Below, piece by piece: positions 1 to 9,200 of a stretch of 64,000 nt of DNA. The stretch spans positions 682,001 through 746,000 of the forward strand of contig NZ_OCNE01000001.1 in the NCBI RefSeq assembly GCF_900230195.1, read 5' to 3'. This DNA is from Streptomyces zhaozhouensis. GTDB lineage: Bacteria; Actinomycetota; Actinomycetes; Streptomycetales; Streptomycetaceae. The notes beneath the pieces are model-generated. The model was not told the origin of the DNA, did not search any database, and saw only the letters and a program-made list of their open reading frames with translations. The stretch's first letter is position 1. Every line of letters begins with the position of its first letter. The position numbers and the translations under genes are program-made.

Positions 1-1343
1 AAGCGCTGGCGGCTGCCGACCGCCGTCGCCCCGTGCGGCCCGGACGGCGTGCGCGCCTGGCCCGCCGGCTCCGCCTGGTCCGCGGGCGACTTCTCCGCCC
101 CGCCGGAGACCGGCTCCGCCGCCGCGGACGCGGGCCCGGCGGACGCGGCCTCCCCCGAGGAGGCCGCCTCGCGCCGCGCCCGGTACCGGTACCGCGGCGG
201 GACGATCCGCTCCGCCCAGGCGGGTGCCCTCGGCGTGAACCGGGGCAGCAGCAACGCCACCAGCCCCACCCCGGAGAGCACCACCACCAGCGGCACCACC
301 CACGCGTTGGCGCCCACCGAGTACCCCACCGCGCCGAACGCCACCAGCGCCGACCAGAAGTACATGATCAGCACCGCGCGGCTCTGCGAGTGCCCGATCT
401 CCAGCAGCCGGTGGTGCAGGTGCCCCCGGTCGGCGGCGAACGGCGAGCGGCCGTTCCACGTCCGCCTGACGATCGCCAGCACCAGGTCCAGGAAGGGCAG
501 CACGATGATCGTCAGCGGCAGCAGCAGCGGCATGTAGACCGGGACCGTCTCGGTCACCGCGTTCCGCTCCGAGCCGCTGAAGAGGCGCATGGCGTCCGGG
601 TCGACCTGCCCCGTCACCGACACCGCGCCGGCCGCCAGCACCAGGCCCAGCAGCATCGAACCCGAGTCGCCCATGAAGATCCGCGCCGGATGGACGTTGT
701 GCGGCAGGAAGCCGAGACACATCCCGATCAGCACGGCGGAGAAGAGCGTGGCCGGCGCCGCTGCCTCGATGCCGTAGCCGTACCAGATCCGGTACGTGTA
801 CAGGAAGAACGCCAGGGCCGCGACGCACACCATGCCGGCGGCGAGACCGTCGAGCCCGTCGACGAAGTTGACCGCGTTGATGGTGATCACCACGATCGCC
901 ACCGTCAGCAGCGTGCCCTGCATCGGGGTCAGCGCGACCATGCCGACGCCGGGGACCGGCAGCCACAGGATCGTCAGCCCCTGGAGCACCATCACACCGG
1001 CGGCGATCATCTGGAGCCCCAGCTTGACCAGGGCGTCCACCCCGTACTTGTCGTCCAGGACGCCGACCACCCAGATCAGCGCGGCGCCCGAGAGCAGCGC
1101 CCTGGGCTCGTCCGAGAGGCGGAACACCTGGCCGACGTTGGTGAGTTGGGAGGCGACCAGCAGCCCGGCGCAGAGCCCGCCGAACATCGCGATGCCGCCC
1201 AGTCTCGGGGTCGGCTCCCGGTGCACGTCCCGCGCCCTGATCGGGGGCATGGCGCCCCAGGCGATCGCGAACTTCCGCACCGGCCCGGTCAGCAGGTAGG
1301 TGACGGCCGCCGCGACGCAGAGCGTCAAGAGGTATTCGCGCAC
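1..1343 (-). CDS. WecA/MraY-like polyprenyl-phosphate sugar-1-P transferase, partial
   Basis: Membrane glycosyl-1-phosphate transferase that would move a GlcNAc-1-phosphate-type group onto a polyprenyl phosphate carrier for wall polymers. The GTG start at 1343 gives VREYLLTLCVAAAVTYLLTG. The frame shows the family motifs: RDVHREPTPRLGG near residue 35, the catalytic-loop aspartates in VLDDKYGVDAL, NFVDGLDGLAAG, FMGDSGSMLLG, and the cytoplasmic HLHHRLLEIGHS loop typical of the WecA branch. Many hydrophobic membrane segments alternate with these loops. The coding frame is still open at base 1, so the low-complexity Ala/Glu/Pro-rich C-terminus is incomplete. Family assignment is secure; the exact sugar substrate is not. 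Confidence 0.9.
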   Translation of the reverse strand, partial: MREYLLTLCVAAAVTYLLTGPVRKFAIAWGAMPPIRARDVHREPTPRLGGIAMFGGLCAGLLVASQLTNVGQVFRLSDEPRALLSGAALIWVVGVLDDKYGVDALVKLGLQMIAAGVMVLQGLTILWLPVPGVGMVALTPMQGTLLTVAIVVITINAVNFVDGLDGLAAGMVCVAALAFFLYTYRIWYGYGIEAAAPATLFSAVLIGMCLGFLPHNVHPARIFMGDSGSMLLGLVLAAGAVSVTGQVDPDAMRLFSGSERNAVTETVPVYMPLLLPLTIIVLPFLDLVLAIVRRTWNGRSPFAADRGHLHHRLLEIGHSQSRAVLIMYFWSALVAFGAVGYSVGANAWVVPLVVVLSGVGLVALLLPRFTPRAPAWAERIVPPRYRYRARREAASSGEAASAGPASAAAEPVSGGAEKSPADQAEPAGQARTPSGPHGATAVGSRQR

Positions 1344-1518
1344 AAGCTGCCCCAGAGATCTCGCTGGACTACCGCGCAACACCCTCTCATGTCCGCACCT
1401 CCGTCAAGCGCCCCCCGAGACTACGCCCGCCCACGTCAAACCCGCGTAAGCACACGGCGAATCGGACCTCCACGACCAAGCCACGCCTTTCGCTCCGCAC
1501 ACCGGACCCGGGGAGCAC

Positions 1519-2217
1519 TCAGCGCGTCCCCACGCGGCCCTCGGGCGTCGACACCCCGGTCAACGCCGTGACCACCGGGTCGAGGGCCGTCCTGATCTCC
1601 TCGCCGACGCTGCGGAAGTAGGGCAGCGGAGCGCCGTACGGGTCCTGCACCTCGTCCGCCTCCACGCTCGGCGCCAGCAGCCAGCCGCGCAGCGCCGCCG
1701 CCGCCCGCGCCAGCGCCCTGGCGCGCACCACCAGCGCCTCGGGCGAGGCGGCGACCGGCAGGGTCGCCAGGTCGATCGCCCGCACCAGCCGGGTGAACTC
1801 CTTGAGCGTGAACGTGCGCAGCCCGGCCGAGTGCCCCATCGAGATCACCTGCGCGCGGTGGTCCCGGGTCGCGGTCAGCACCAGGTCAGCCCTTATCACG
1901 TGCTCGTCGAGCAGCTCACGGCCGAAGAAGCCGCCCGGGTCGGCCCCGTACTCCGCGAGCAGCTCGGCGGCGTGCTCCTCCATGGGCGCGCCCTCGTGGC
2001 CCCAGGTGCCGGCCGACTCCACCACCACGCTCCTGGCGCCCTCGCCGAGCCGCTCGACCAGCGCCTGCCGGGTGAGACGTTCGGTGATCGGGGAACGGCA
2101 CACGTTCCCCGTGCTGACGTGCAGGATGCGGAACACCGGCGTCCCCAGGGCCGGTTCGGCGAAGGCGCGTGGCGCGGCTATGCCCGGGTCGGGAGGGCCC
2201 TCAGCGGACGCCGTCAA
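1519..2217 (-). CDS. Low-MW protein-tyrosine-phosphatase-like protein lacking the nucleophile
   Basis: Resembles low-molecular-weight protein tyrosine phosphatases, whose signature is C-X5-R-S-P with a later DP general-acid motif. Here the P-loop reads VSTGNVCRSP at about residues 34-43: Arg41 and the following SP are kept, but the position of the catalytic Cys is Ser35 (AGC codon). The acid motif DPYG is present near residue 196. The gene begins with TTG inside the stop of the upstream tsaC-type gene (TTGA overlap), so it is probably translationally coupled; a later start close to the core domain is possible because the first 28 residues are not conserved-looking. It may bind rather than hydrolyse phosphoproteins. 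Family call is good; activity is doubtful. Confidence 0.8.
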   Translation of the reverse strand: MTASAEGPPDPGIAAPRAFAEPALGTPVFRILHVSTGNVCRSPITERLTRQALVERLGEGARSVVVESAGTWGHEGAPMEEHAAELLAEYGADPGGFFGRELLDEHVIRADLVLTATRDHRAQVISMGHSAGLRTFTLKEFTRLVRAIDLATLPVAASPEALVVRARALARAAAALRGWLLAPSVEADEVQDPYGAPLPYFRSVGEEIRTALDPVVTALTGVSTPEGRVGTR

Positions 2218-2861
2218 TGCGCGGACTCCAGATCGGGTACGACCTTGCGCAGCTCCTCCTCGCTCACCGCCCCGGCGCGCAACAGCACCGGCACCTCTCC
2301 GGTGACGTCGACGATGGAGGACGGCACGTTGTCCGGCGTCGCGCCGCCGTCGAGGTAGACGGCCACCGAGTCGGCGAGCATCTCCCTGGCCTCGTCGCAG
2401 GTGCTCGGCGCGGTACGGCCGGTGAGGTTGGCGCTGGAGACGGCCATCGGGCCGACGTCCTTGAGGAGTTCGAGCGCGACGGGGTGCAGCGGCATCCGCA
2501 CGGCGACGGTGCCGCGGGTCTCCCCCAGGTCCCAGTTGAGCGACGGCTGGTGGCGCGCGACGAGCGTGAGGGCGCCCGGCCAGAAGGCGTCGACCAGCTC
2601 CCAGGCCAGCTCCGAGAAGTCCGTCACCAGCCCGTGCAGCACCGTCGGCGAGCCGACCAGCACCGGCGAGGGCACGCCGCGACCGCGCCCCTTGGCGGCC
2701 AGCAGGTCGGCCACCGCCTCGGCGTTGAAGGCGTCGGCGCCGACGCCGTAGACCGTGTCGGTCGGCAGGACCACCAGGTCGCCCCGGCGCACGGCGGAGG
2801 CCGCCTCGCGCAGCCCGTGCCCGCGGTCGACCTCGTCCGCGCAGTCGTAACGCCGTGCCAT
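2214..2861 (-). CDS. tsaC: L-threonylcarbamoyladenylate synthase (TsaC/YrdC type)
   Basis: Makes threonylcarbamoyl-AMP from Thr, bicarbonate and ATP, the first step of t6A37 tRNA modification. The YrdC core is seen in LPTDTVYGVGADA, the KGRG segment, PGALTLV, VRMP and SSANLTGR. The product of about 215 aa lacks the C-terminal Sua5 domain, so it is TsaC-length. The ATG at 2861 is preferred over an upstream in-frame start at 2975 because AGGAG lies just before it and because the longer form would overlap prmC. It lies 34 bp downstream of prmC and overlaps the phosphatase-like gene, so prfA-prmC-tsaC form a translation-related operon. Confidence 0.93.
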   Translation of the reverse strand: MARRYDCADEVDRGHGLREAASAVRRGDLVVLPTDTVYGVGADAFNAEAVADLLAAKGRGRGVPSPVLVGSPTVLHGLVTDFSELAWELVDAFWPGALTLVARHQPSLNWDLGETRGTVAVRMPLHPVALELLKDVGPMAVSSANLTGRTAPSTCDEAREMLADSVAVYLDGGATPDNVPSSIVDVTGEVPVLLRAGAVSEEELRKVVPDLESAH

Positions 2862-2895
2862 CACACTTGCTCCTCTCGCGGTGCGCGACCGCAGG

Positions 2896-3852
2896 TCATC
2901 GGGCCACCCGCCGCGCGGTGGCGAACCGCGGGCGGTTGTTGAGGTCCGGGTGGTCGGCCGCGTCGGCCCAGCCACGGTCCTCGGTGAAGATCCACGGGAC
3001 CTGCCCGCCCTGGGTGTCGGCGTGCTCCACGACCATCATCCCGCCGGGCCGCAGCAGCCGGCGTGCCGCCCGTTCGAGCCCCCGGATGGTGTCCAGCCCG
3101 TCCTCGCCGGAGAACAGCGCCAGCTCCGGGTCGTGGTCCCGCGCCTCGGGCGCCACGTGCTCCCACTCGCCGAGCGGGATGTAGGGCGGGTTGGAGATCA
3201 CCAGGTCGACCTGGCCGGTCAGCTCGGGCAGCGCCTCCCGGGCGTCGCCGTGGTGGAGCACCACCCTGCTGCCCTCGACGTTTCTGCGGGCCCAGACCAG
3301 CGCGCGTTCGTCCAGTTCGACGGCGTGCACCCGGGAACGCGGCACCTCCTGCGCCAGGGCCAGCGCGATCGCGCCCGAGCCCGTGCAGAGGTCGACGATC
3401 AGCGGCTCGGCCACGTCCATCGCGCGGACCGCGTCTATCGCCCAGCCGACCACCGACTCCGTCTCCGGCCTGGGCACGAAGACGCCCGGGCCCACCTGGA
3501 GTTCGAGGTAGCGGAAGAACGCGCGGCCGGTGATGTGCTGGAGCGGCTCCCGCGCCTCCCGGCGGGCCACCGCCTCCCAGTAGCGGGCGTCGAACTCGGC
3601 GTCGGCGACCGAGTGCAGCCGCGACCGCTCCGTGCCGTGCACGTGCGCCGCGAGCTCCTCGGCGTCGAACCGCGGCGAGGGCACGCCGGCGTCCGCGAGT
3701 CGCTGCGTCGCCCTGGCCACCTCGGCCAGCAGCACGGAGCGTCCGCCGGCCGGGGGCTGCGGGCCGCCCGCCGGCGCGGGGGCCGACGCCCCGGACTCGG
3801 AAGCCCCGGCCCCGGAACCGGAGGAACCGAAAGAAGCAGTCACATCGCCCAC
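2896..3852 (-). CDS. prmC: Release factor glutamine N5-methyltransferase PrmC
   Basis: Methylates the Gln of the GGQ motif in peptide release factors using SAM. The protein has the SAM-binding motif DLCTGSGAIALALA, a second nucleotide-contact region (VHAVELDERAL) and the family signature NPPYIPLGEWEHVAPE. The first 35 residues are Gly/Ala/Ser/Pro-rich and probably disordered. Two GTG starts are possible: 3852 (7 bp after the prfA stop) and 3843, which is better spaced from an AGGG sequence. Directly follows prfA, its substrate, as in many bacteria. Confidence 0.93.
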   Translation of the reverse strand: MGDVTASFGSSGSGAGASESGASAPAPAGGPQPPAGGRSVLLAEVARATQRLADAGVPSPRFDAEELAAHVHGTERSRLHSVADAEFDARYWEAVARREAREPLQHITGRAFFRYLELQVGPGVFVPRPETESVVGWAIDAVRAMDVAEPLIVDLCTGSGAIALALAQEVPRSRVHAVELDERALVWARRNVEGSRVVLHHGDAREALPELTGQVDLVISNPPYIPLGEWEHVAPEARDHDPELALFSGEDGLDTIRGLERAARRLLRPGGMMVVEHADTQGGQVPWIFTEDRGWADAADHPDLNNRPRFATARRVAR

Positions 3853-3859
3853 CCTACGT

Positions 3860-4930
3860 TCACTGCGCGGCGGCCAGCTTGGCCGCCGAGTCGGCGTCCA
3901 CGCAGGCCTGGATCACCGCGTCCAGCTCGCCGTCGAGCACGCGGTCGAGGTTATACGCCTTGTAACCCACCCGGTGGTCGGAGATCCGGTTCTCCGGGTA
4001 GTTGTAGGTCCGTACCCGCTCCGAACGGTCCACGGTCCGCACCTGGCTGCGGCGCGCGTCGGACGCCTCGCGGTCGGCCTCCTCCTGGGCGGCGGCGAGC
4101 AGCCGGGCGCGCAGGATGCGCAGCGCCTGCTCCTTGTTCTGGAGCTGGCTCTTCTCGTTCTGGCAGGAGACCACGATGCCGGTCGGCAGGTGGGTGAGGC
4201 GGACGGCGGAGTCCGTGGTGTTCACCGACTGCCCGCCGGGCCCCGAGGAGCGGTAGACGTCGACCCGCAGGTCGTTCTGGTTGATCTCCACGTCGACGTC
4301 CTCGGCCTCGGGCAGCACCAGCACGCCGGCCGCCGAGGTGTGGATGCGGCCCTGCGACTCGGTCGCCGGCACGCGCTGCACGCGGTGCACCCCGCCCTCG
4401 TACTTCAGCCGGGCCCACACGCCCTGTCCCGGCTCGGGGGTGCCCTTCGCCTTCACCGCGACCGAGACGTCCTTGTAGCCGCCGAGGTCAGACTCGTTGC
4501 CGTCGATCAACTCCGTCTGCCAGCCGACGCGTTCGGCGTAGCGCAGATACATCCGCAGCAGGTCGCCGGCGAACAGCGCGGACTCGTCGCCGCCCTCGCC
4601 CGCCTTGATCTCCAGGATGACGTCCTTGTCGTCACTCGGGTCGCGGGGCACGAGCAGCAACCGCAGCTCGTCGGTCAGCTCCTCCCTGCGGGCCGAGAGG
4701 CTCTTCAGCTCGGCGGCGAACTCCGGGTCCTCGGCCGCGAGTTCGCGGGCGGTCTCGATGTCCTCGCCGGTCGCCAGCCACTGCCGGTAGCTGCGGACGA
4801 TCGGGGTCAGCTCGGCGTAGCGCCGGCCGTAGCGGCGGACGGCCGCCTGGTCCGCGTGGACCGAGGGGTCGGCGAGCCGTCGTTCGAGGTCGGCGTGCTC
4901 GCCGATCAGTTCCTCGACCGCCTCGAACAT
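3860..4930 (-). CDS. prfA: Peptide chain release factor 1
   Basis: Recognises UAA and UAG in the ribosomal A site and triggers peptidyl-tRNA hydrolysis. The 356-aa product starts at ATG 4930 ([16 protein letters not shown]), preceded by AGGAG; a longer open frame upstream has no conserved residues. The catalytic loop [20 protein letters not shown] carries GGQ, the target of the neighbouring PrmC, and the domain-2 segment [18 protein letters not shown] is intact. Length matches the family. It lies 100 bp downstream of rpmE. Confidence 0.96.
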   Translation of the reverse strand: MFEAVEELIGEHADLERRLADPSVHADQAAVRRYGRRYAELTPIVRSYRQWLATGEDIETARELAAEDPEFAAELKSLSARREELTDELRLLLVPRDPSDDKDVILEIKAGEGGDESALFAGDLLRMYLRYAERVGWQTELIDGNESDLGGYKDVSVAVKAKGTPEPGQGVWARLKYEGGVHRVQRVPATESQGRIHTSAAGVLVLPEAEDVDVEINQNDLRVDVYRSSGPGGQSVNTTDSAVRLTHLPTGIVVSCQNEKSQLQNKEQALRILRARLLAAAQEEADREASDARRSQVRTVDRSERVRTYNYPENRISDHRVGYKAYNLDRVLDGELDAVIQACVDADSAAKLAAAQ

Positions 4931-4984
4931 GGTGGGTCGCTCCTGGAGTGTGGGACCGGGGGTGGGGACGCGAAAGGCGCCGGT

Positions 4985-5012
4985 CCGGCCGCCGTGGTGC
5001 AGAAGCGGCCGG
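4985..5012 (-). terminator. Possible weak hairpin between rpmE and prfA
   Basis: An 8-bp GC stem (ccggccgc at 4985-4992 with gcggccgg at 5005-5012, loop 12) lies directly after the rpmE stop on the minus strand. It could attenuate read-through into prfA. There is no T-run and no strong support. Confidence 0.3.
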
Positions 5013-5030
5013 CCGACGCCGACGGGGTCG

Positions 5031-5255
5031 CTACTTGCGGTTCGACCCGGCGTTCTTGCCGAAGCGCGCCTCGAACCTGGCCACCCGACCACCGGTGTCG
5101 AGGATCTTCTGCTTACCGGTGTAGAAGGGGTGGCACTCCGAGCAGATGTCGGCGCGGATGCTGCCGCCGCCGACGGTGCTGCGGGTGGTGAACGACGCGC
5201 CGCAGGTGCAGCTGACCTGGGTCTCGACGTACTCCGGGTGAATGTCGCGCTTCAA
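5031..5255 (-). CDS. rpmE: 50S ribosomal protein L31, zinc-binding (C+) form
   Basis: L31 bridges the ribosomal subunits. The 74-aa product begins at TTG 5255 ([14 protein letters not shown]), 7-8 nt after AGGAGA; the longer open frame upstream is not conserved. Cys16 and Cys18 (CTC) with Cys38 and Cys41 (CSEC) make the zinc ribbon of the C+ form, which in Streptomyces is the zinc-replete paralogue. A perfect SigR-type promoter lies 105 bp upstream, matching the known membership of rpmE in the thiol-stress SigR regulon of S. coelicolor. Confidence 0.95.
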   Translation of the reverse strand: MKRDIHPEYVETQVSCTCGASFTTRSTVGGGSIRADICSECHPFYTGKQKILDTGGRVARFEARFGKNAGSNRK

Positions 5256-5359
5256 GGCTTCTCCTAGGGTTCGGGAGGGCCGCCGGGTCGGCGCGCGGAA
5301 TGCGCGCCGTGAACCGGGACCGACGCTCCAGTCTGCCAGCACTGGCACGTGTCGACCAA

Positions 5360-5385
5360 AACGGGGTCGACGAAGCGGTTATTCC
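5360..5385 (-). promoter_or_regulatory. SigR-type promoter of rpmE
   Basis: On the minus strand GGAAT (5385-5381) is followed after exactly 18 nt by GTT (5362-5360), the GGAAT-N18-GTT consensus for SigR-type ECF promoters. Transcription would start roughly 100 nt before the rpmE TTG. The transcribed leader contains the palindrome TGCCAG-N2-CTGGCA (5334-5347), function unknown. Confidence 0.75.
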
Positions 5386-5460
5386 CTGCCGAGGCTCGGG
5401 CGCGACCACCCACCCGGGCCGTGCACGTGAGCAGTCGGCCGCCCCCCGCCACGAATGCAC

Positions 5461-5524
5461 CGCGCGGTTCCCCGCGCCCCCGAAAACCGCCCACCGGCAG
5501 TCAAGGGGCGCGGGGAACCGCGCG
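5461..5524. repeat. 20-bp perfect inverted repeat, dispersed intergenic element (copy 1)
   Basis: Arms 5461-5480 and 5505-5524 are perfect reverse complements separated by 24 nt. The same arm sequence recurs at 49653-49763. The element lies in the gap 5256-5592, just past the 3' end of the lytR-type gene, so it may terminate that transcript. Apart from the SigR promoter and leader of rpmE I see no gene in this gap. Confidence 0.75.
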
Positions 5525-5592
5525 AGCAACCCACCACCGGGCCGAGGACGACAGCCCACCACCGCCACCCCGCACCGACGGCGCCCACCCGC

Positions 5593-6720
5593 TCAGCCCC
5601 GCAGGATGACGTCGTCGGCGCCGCCCTCCTCCGCCGCCGAGTCGCGGATCGCCGAGCGGGGCACCGGGCGGTCCTCGCGCAGCGCGTCCCAGACCTGCCG
5701 GGACTGCTCGGTCAGCGGGGCGACCCGGTTGGGGTCGGCGGGGTCGTAGCCGACGGGCAGCGTCACCATCTGCGTCGCGTCGGGGCCCACGTCCCCCAGG
5801 GTGCGGGTGAAGTCGACGAGCTTGCGGACCGAGGCCAGGTCGGAGTCCGTGGTGAGCGCCGAGGTCGCCGTGTCGGCGAGGTCGTAGAGCCGCTTCGGGT
5901 TGCCCATCAGGTCCACGCCGTCGACCTGGGTCATCAGGGAGCGCAGAAACGACTGCTGGAGCTGGATGCGGCCGAGGTCGCTGCCGTCTCCCACCGCCTT
6001 TCTCGTGCGCACCAGCGCCAGCGACTCGCGGCCGCTGAGGGTGTGGGTGCCGGCGGACAGCCGCAGATGGCTGTCGCTGTCCTCGATCGCCTCGCTGGTG
6101 GTGACCTCCACCCCGCCCAGCGCGTCGACCAGCCGCTCGAAGCCGGCGAAGTCCACTTCGAGGAAGTGGTCCATCCGCAGCCCGGTCATCGCCTCGACCG
6201 TCTTGACCGCGCAGACCGGCCCGCCGACGCCGTACGCCTCGTTGAACATGGTGCGCTCCACCGCGGGGGCCTCGCCTTCGCCGTCGACCCGTTCGCACGC
6301 GGGCCGCGGCACGATGGTGTCCCGGGGGATGGAGACGACGGTGGCCGCGTCGTGGTCCTCGTTGACGTGCAGGATCATCGCCGTGTCGGAGCGGGCCTCG
6401 CCGTCCGGGTCGTCGCCGCCGAAGGAGCCGTTCTCGCCGGTCCTGGTGTCGGAGCCAAGGACCAGGACGTCCGTCGAGCCGTTGTCGCTGTCCTCCGGGC
6501 GGTCCCCGCCGAGGGCCTCCTCGATGTCTATCTGGGAGATGTTGCCGTCGAGCTTGAAGTAGAGCACGGTGCCGGCGGCGCCGAGCAGGACGGCGAGGGC
6601 GACGACGCCCACCAGCGCCACCCGGATCAGGCGGCGGCGACGGGACGCTGACGGCGGGCGGCCGGGCGGCTCCTCCTGGCCGGAGACCGCCTCGGACCCC
6701 TCACCCATTGGAGGGACCAT
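5593..6720 (-). CDS. LytR-CpsA-Psr (LCP) family wall-polymer transferase
   Basis: LCP enzymes attach polyprenyl-linked glycopolymers to peptidoglycan outside the membrane. The 375-aa product has a basic cytoplasmic N-terminus (SRRRRLIR), one transmembrane anchor at about residues 32-54, then the LCP domain: DVLVLGSDTRTG, RSDTAMILHV, VVSIPRDTIVP, the conserved VDFAGFERLVDALGGVEV and ALVRTRK with a downstream DLGRIQLQQ motif. Key Asp and Arg residues of the pyrophosphate pocket are all visible. Start is ATG 6720 or the ATG four codons later. It lies downstream of rho behind a strong terminator, so it needs its own promoter, which I cannot place. Confidence 0.92.
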   Translation of the reverse strand: MVPPMGEGSEAVSGQEEPPGRPPSASRRRRLIRVALVGVVALAVLLGAAGTVLYFKLDGNISQIDIEEALGGDRPEDSDNGSTDVLVLGSDTRTGENGSFGGDDPDGEARSDTAMILHVNEDHDAATVVSIPRDTIVPRPACERVDGEGEAPAVERTMFNEAYGVGGPVCAVKTVEAMTGLRMDHFLEVDFAGFERLVDALGGVEVTTSEAIEDSDSHLRLSAGTHTLSGRESLALVRTRKAVGDGSDLGRIQLQQSFLRSLMTQVDGVDLMGNPKRLYDLADTATSALTTDSDLASVRKLVDFTRTLGDVGPDATQMVTLPVGYDPADPNRVAPLTEQSRQVWDALREDRPVPRSAIRDSAAEEGGADDVILRG

Positions 6721-6789
6721 TCAGCCATTGTGCCCTGTTATGCCGGGAAACGCTCCCCGGCCCCGGGAGGGCCGGGCCACGCACGGACG

Positions 6790-6844
6790 GGGCCGGTGCC
6801 TCCGTTCCCCGCCGTCGTGCGGCGGGGAACGGAGGCACCGGCCC
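6790..6844 (-). terminator. Strong intrinsic terminator of rho
   Basis: A perfect 24-bp stem (6790-6813 with 6821-6844) with a 7-nt loop lies 26 bp after the rho stop codon on the minus strand. There is no T-run, as is usual in Streptomyces. Confidence 0.85.
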
Positions 6845-6869
6845 GTGAGCGTCCCCGGAGAGCGGCCGG

Positions 6870-8858
6870 TCAGTCCCCGTTGCCCGGGGTCGGCGTCGTC
6901 TTCTGGATCTGCATCAGGAACTCGGCGTTGGACTTGGTCTTCTTCATCCGGTCCAGCAGCAGCTCCATGGCCTGCTGCTGGTCGAGGGCGTGCAGCACCC
7001 GGCGGAGCTTCCAGACCACGGCCAGCTCCTCGGAGCCCATCAGGATCTCCTCCTTGCGGGTCGCGGAGGCGTCCACGTCCACGGCGGGGAAGATCCGCTT
7101 CTCGGCGAGCTTCCGGTCGAGCTTCAGCTCCATGTTGCCGGTGCCCTTGAACTCCTCGAAGATCACCTCGTCCATGCGCGAACCGGTCTCGACCAGCGCG
7201 GTGGCCAGGATGGTCAGCGAGCCGCCGTCCTCGATGTTCCGGGCGGCGCCGAAGAACTTCTTCGGCGGGTAGAGCGCCGCGGAGTCCACACCGCCGGAGA
7301 GGATGCGCCCGGAGGCCGGGGCCGCCAGGTTGTAGGCGCGGCCGAGGCGGGTGAGGTTGTCGAGCAGCACCACCACGTCGTGCCCCAGCTCCACCAGCCG
7401 CTTCGCCCGCTCGATGGCCAGCTCGGCGATGGTGGTGTGGTCCTCGGAAGGCCGGTCGAAGGTCGAGGAGATGACCTCGCCCTTGACCGCGCGCTGCACG
7501 TCGGTGACCTCTTCCGGACGCTCGTCGACCAGGACGACCATCAGGTGGCACTCGGGGTTGTTCGTCGTGATGGCGTTGGCGATCGACTGCATGATCGTGG
7601 TCTTGCCGGTGCGCGGCGGCGCCACGATCAGGCCGCGCTGGCCCTTGCCGATCGGGGTGATCAGGTCGATGATCCGGGTCAGCAGCGCGCTGGGGTCGGT
7701 CTCCAGCCGCAGCCGCTCCTGCGGGTAGAGCGGGGTGAGCTTGTTGAACTCGGGCCGGCCGCGGCCGGTGTCGACGCTCATCCCGTTGACCGAGTCCAGC
7801 CGCACCAGGGCGTTGAACTTCTCCCGGCGCTCGCCGTCACGCGGCTGCCGCACCGCGCCGGTCACGTGGTCGCCCTTGCGCAGGCCGTTCTTGCGGACCT
7901 GGGCCAGCGAGACGTACACGTCGTTGGGGCCCGGCAGATAGCCGGAGGTGCGCACGAACGCGTAGTTGTCGAGGATGTCGAGGATCCCGGCGACGGGGAT
8001 CAGCACGTCGTCGTCGTTGATCTGCGGCTCGACGACCTCGTCGCGCCCGCGACGGCCCCTGCGGTCGCGGTAGCGGCCGCGGCGGCCGCGGCGGCCGCCC
8101 TCGAAGTCGTCGTCGCGGTTGTTGTCGCGGTCCCTGCCGCCGTCCTTGTCGCGGTTGCGGCCGCCGCCCTGGTTGTTCTGACCGCCCTGGCGGTCGCCGC
8201 CCTGGTTGTTCTGGCCCTGGCGGTCGCCCTTGCCGCGGCGCTCGCGCTTGCCCTGGCGGTCGGAGGCGCCCTCGCCCTTGCCGCCGTCGTTCCGGCCGCC
8301 GTCGCCGCCCTTGCCCTCGTTGCCCTTGCCGTCGCCGCCCTTGCCGTCGTTGCCGGCGGACTCGGACCTGGCGTTCTCGCCCTTGCCCTCGGAGGCGCGG
8401 GACGCGCGGCGCTCCTTCTCGGCCGGCTCGGCGGGGGCCTTGGCCTCGGCGGTCCTGGCGGCCTTCGGCGCCTCGGGCTGGTTCTCGGCGGGCTGACCGG
8501 GGATCTCGATCTGGCCCTCCTCGCCCGTGCGGGCCCGGGAGGTGCTGCGGCGCTTCGGCTTCTCGGCCGGGGCGGGCTCGCTCCGCTCCGCGGCCTGGCC
8601 GCCGGAGCCGGCGGCCTGCTTCTCCTTGATCACCTCGATCAACTGGCTCTTGCGCATCCGCGCGGTGCCCCTGATCCCGAGCTGGGAGGCGACCTGCTGC
8701 AATTCAGCCAGGACCATCCCGTCGAGGCCGGTACCAGAACGCCGGCGGCGGGGAGCGGCGGAGGCGGCGGGAGCGTCCGTGGCGGACGCGGTGGCAGCAC
8801 CGGAAGTCTTGTCGGCGCTGTCGGCACTCACGCCCATCAGATCGGTGGTGTCGCTCAC
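6870..8858 (-). CDS. rho: Transcription termination factor Rho, actinobacterial long form
   Basis: Hexameric RNA-dependent ATPase/translocase. The 662-aa protein begins at GTG 8858, 6 nt after AAGGA. It has the Rho N-terminal SAP-like helix (LAELQQVASQLGIRGTARMR), a long Arg/Gly/Asn/Asp/Lys-rich insert at about residues 95-275, the cold-shock RNA-binding domain (GILDILDNYAFVRTSGYLPG), then the ATPase core with Walker A APPRTGKTT, Walker B VVLVDERPEEVTD and the Q-/R-loop region. The charged insert is a known actinobacterial feature. The terminal sequence TPTPGNGD ends the gene normally. Confidence 0.96.
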   Translation of the reverse strand: MSDTTDLMGVSADSADKTSGAATASATDAPAASAAPRRRRSGTGLDGMVLAELQQVASQLGIRGTARMRKSQLIEVIKEKQAAGSGGQAAERSEPAPAEKPKRRSTSRARTGEEGQIEIPGQPAENQPEAPKAARTAEAKAPAEPAEKERRASRASEGKGENARSESAGNDGKGGDGKGNEGKGGDGGRNDGGKGEGASDRQGKRERRGKGDRQGQNNQGGDRQGGQNNQGGGRNRDKDGGRDRDNNRDDDFEGGRRGRRGRYRDRRGRRGRDEVVEPQINDDDVLIPVAGILDILDNYAFVRTSGYLPGPNDVYVSLAQVRKNGLRKGDHVTGAVRQPRDGERREKFNALVRLDSVNGMSVDTGRGRPEFNKLTPLYPQERLRLETDPSALLTRIIDLITPIGKGQRGLIVAPPRTGKTTIMQSIANAITTNNPECHLMVVLVDERPEEVTDVQRAVKGEVISSTFDRPSEDHTTIAELAIERAKRLVELGHDVVVLLDNLTRLGRAYNLAAPASGRILSGGVDSAALYPPKKFFGAARNIEDGGSLTILATALVETGSRMDEVIFEEFKGTGNMELKLDRKLAEKRIFPAVDVDASATRKEEILMGSEELAVVWKLRRVLHALDQQQAMELLLDRMKKTKSNAEFLMQIQKTTPTPGNGD

Positions 8859-9200
8859 TAAGGGTCCTTCCCTGGAGCGGACGTCGGCCTGTCTGGCTCG
8901 GCGACCGGTCGTGCTGTCCGGCTGCGGCCCCTTCGCTGAGGTCCGGCCGGTGCGGTAAACCCGCCTGTTCGATCACGGCGGAAGATCAATGCGTGGTGGT
9001 ACGCGGGGATCGACGAGACACGTCGAAGAAACGTTGAACCGTCGAACCGGCGCACCGGTTCCGGAGCGTGCTCGGCGCTACCAGGCAGGCTGCTCAGGCA
9101 GATGAGGGAGGCTCCCGGAAGAAGATCGGTCCCATGAAGCGGAACCCGGATTCCGCACGCATTCTGTGTGACGCCCGACAGAACGGTACGTGCGGACTTG

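Noticed and set aside
33..1571. Long plus-strand open frame of 512 codons
   Set aside because: Arg/Pro/His-rich composition with no motifs; it mirrors the WecA-like gene on the other strand.
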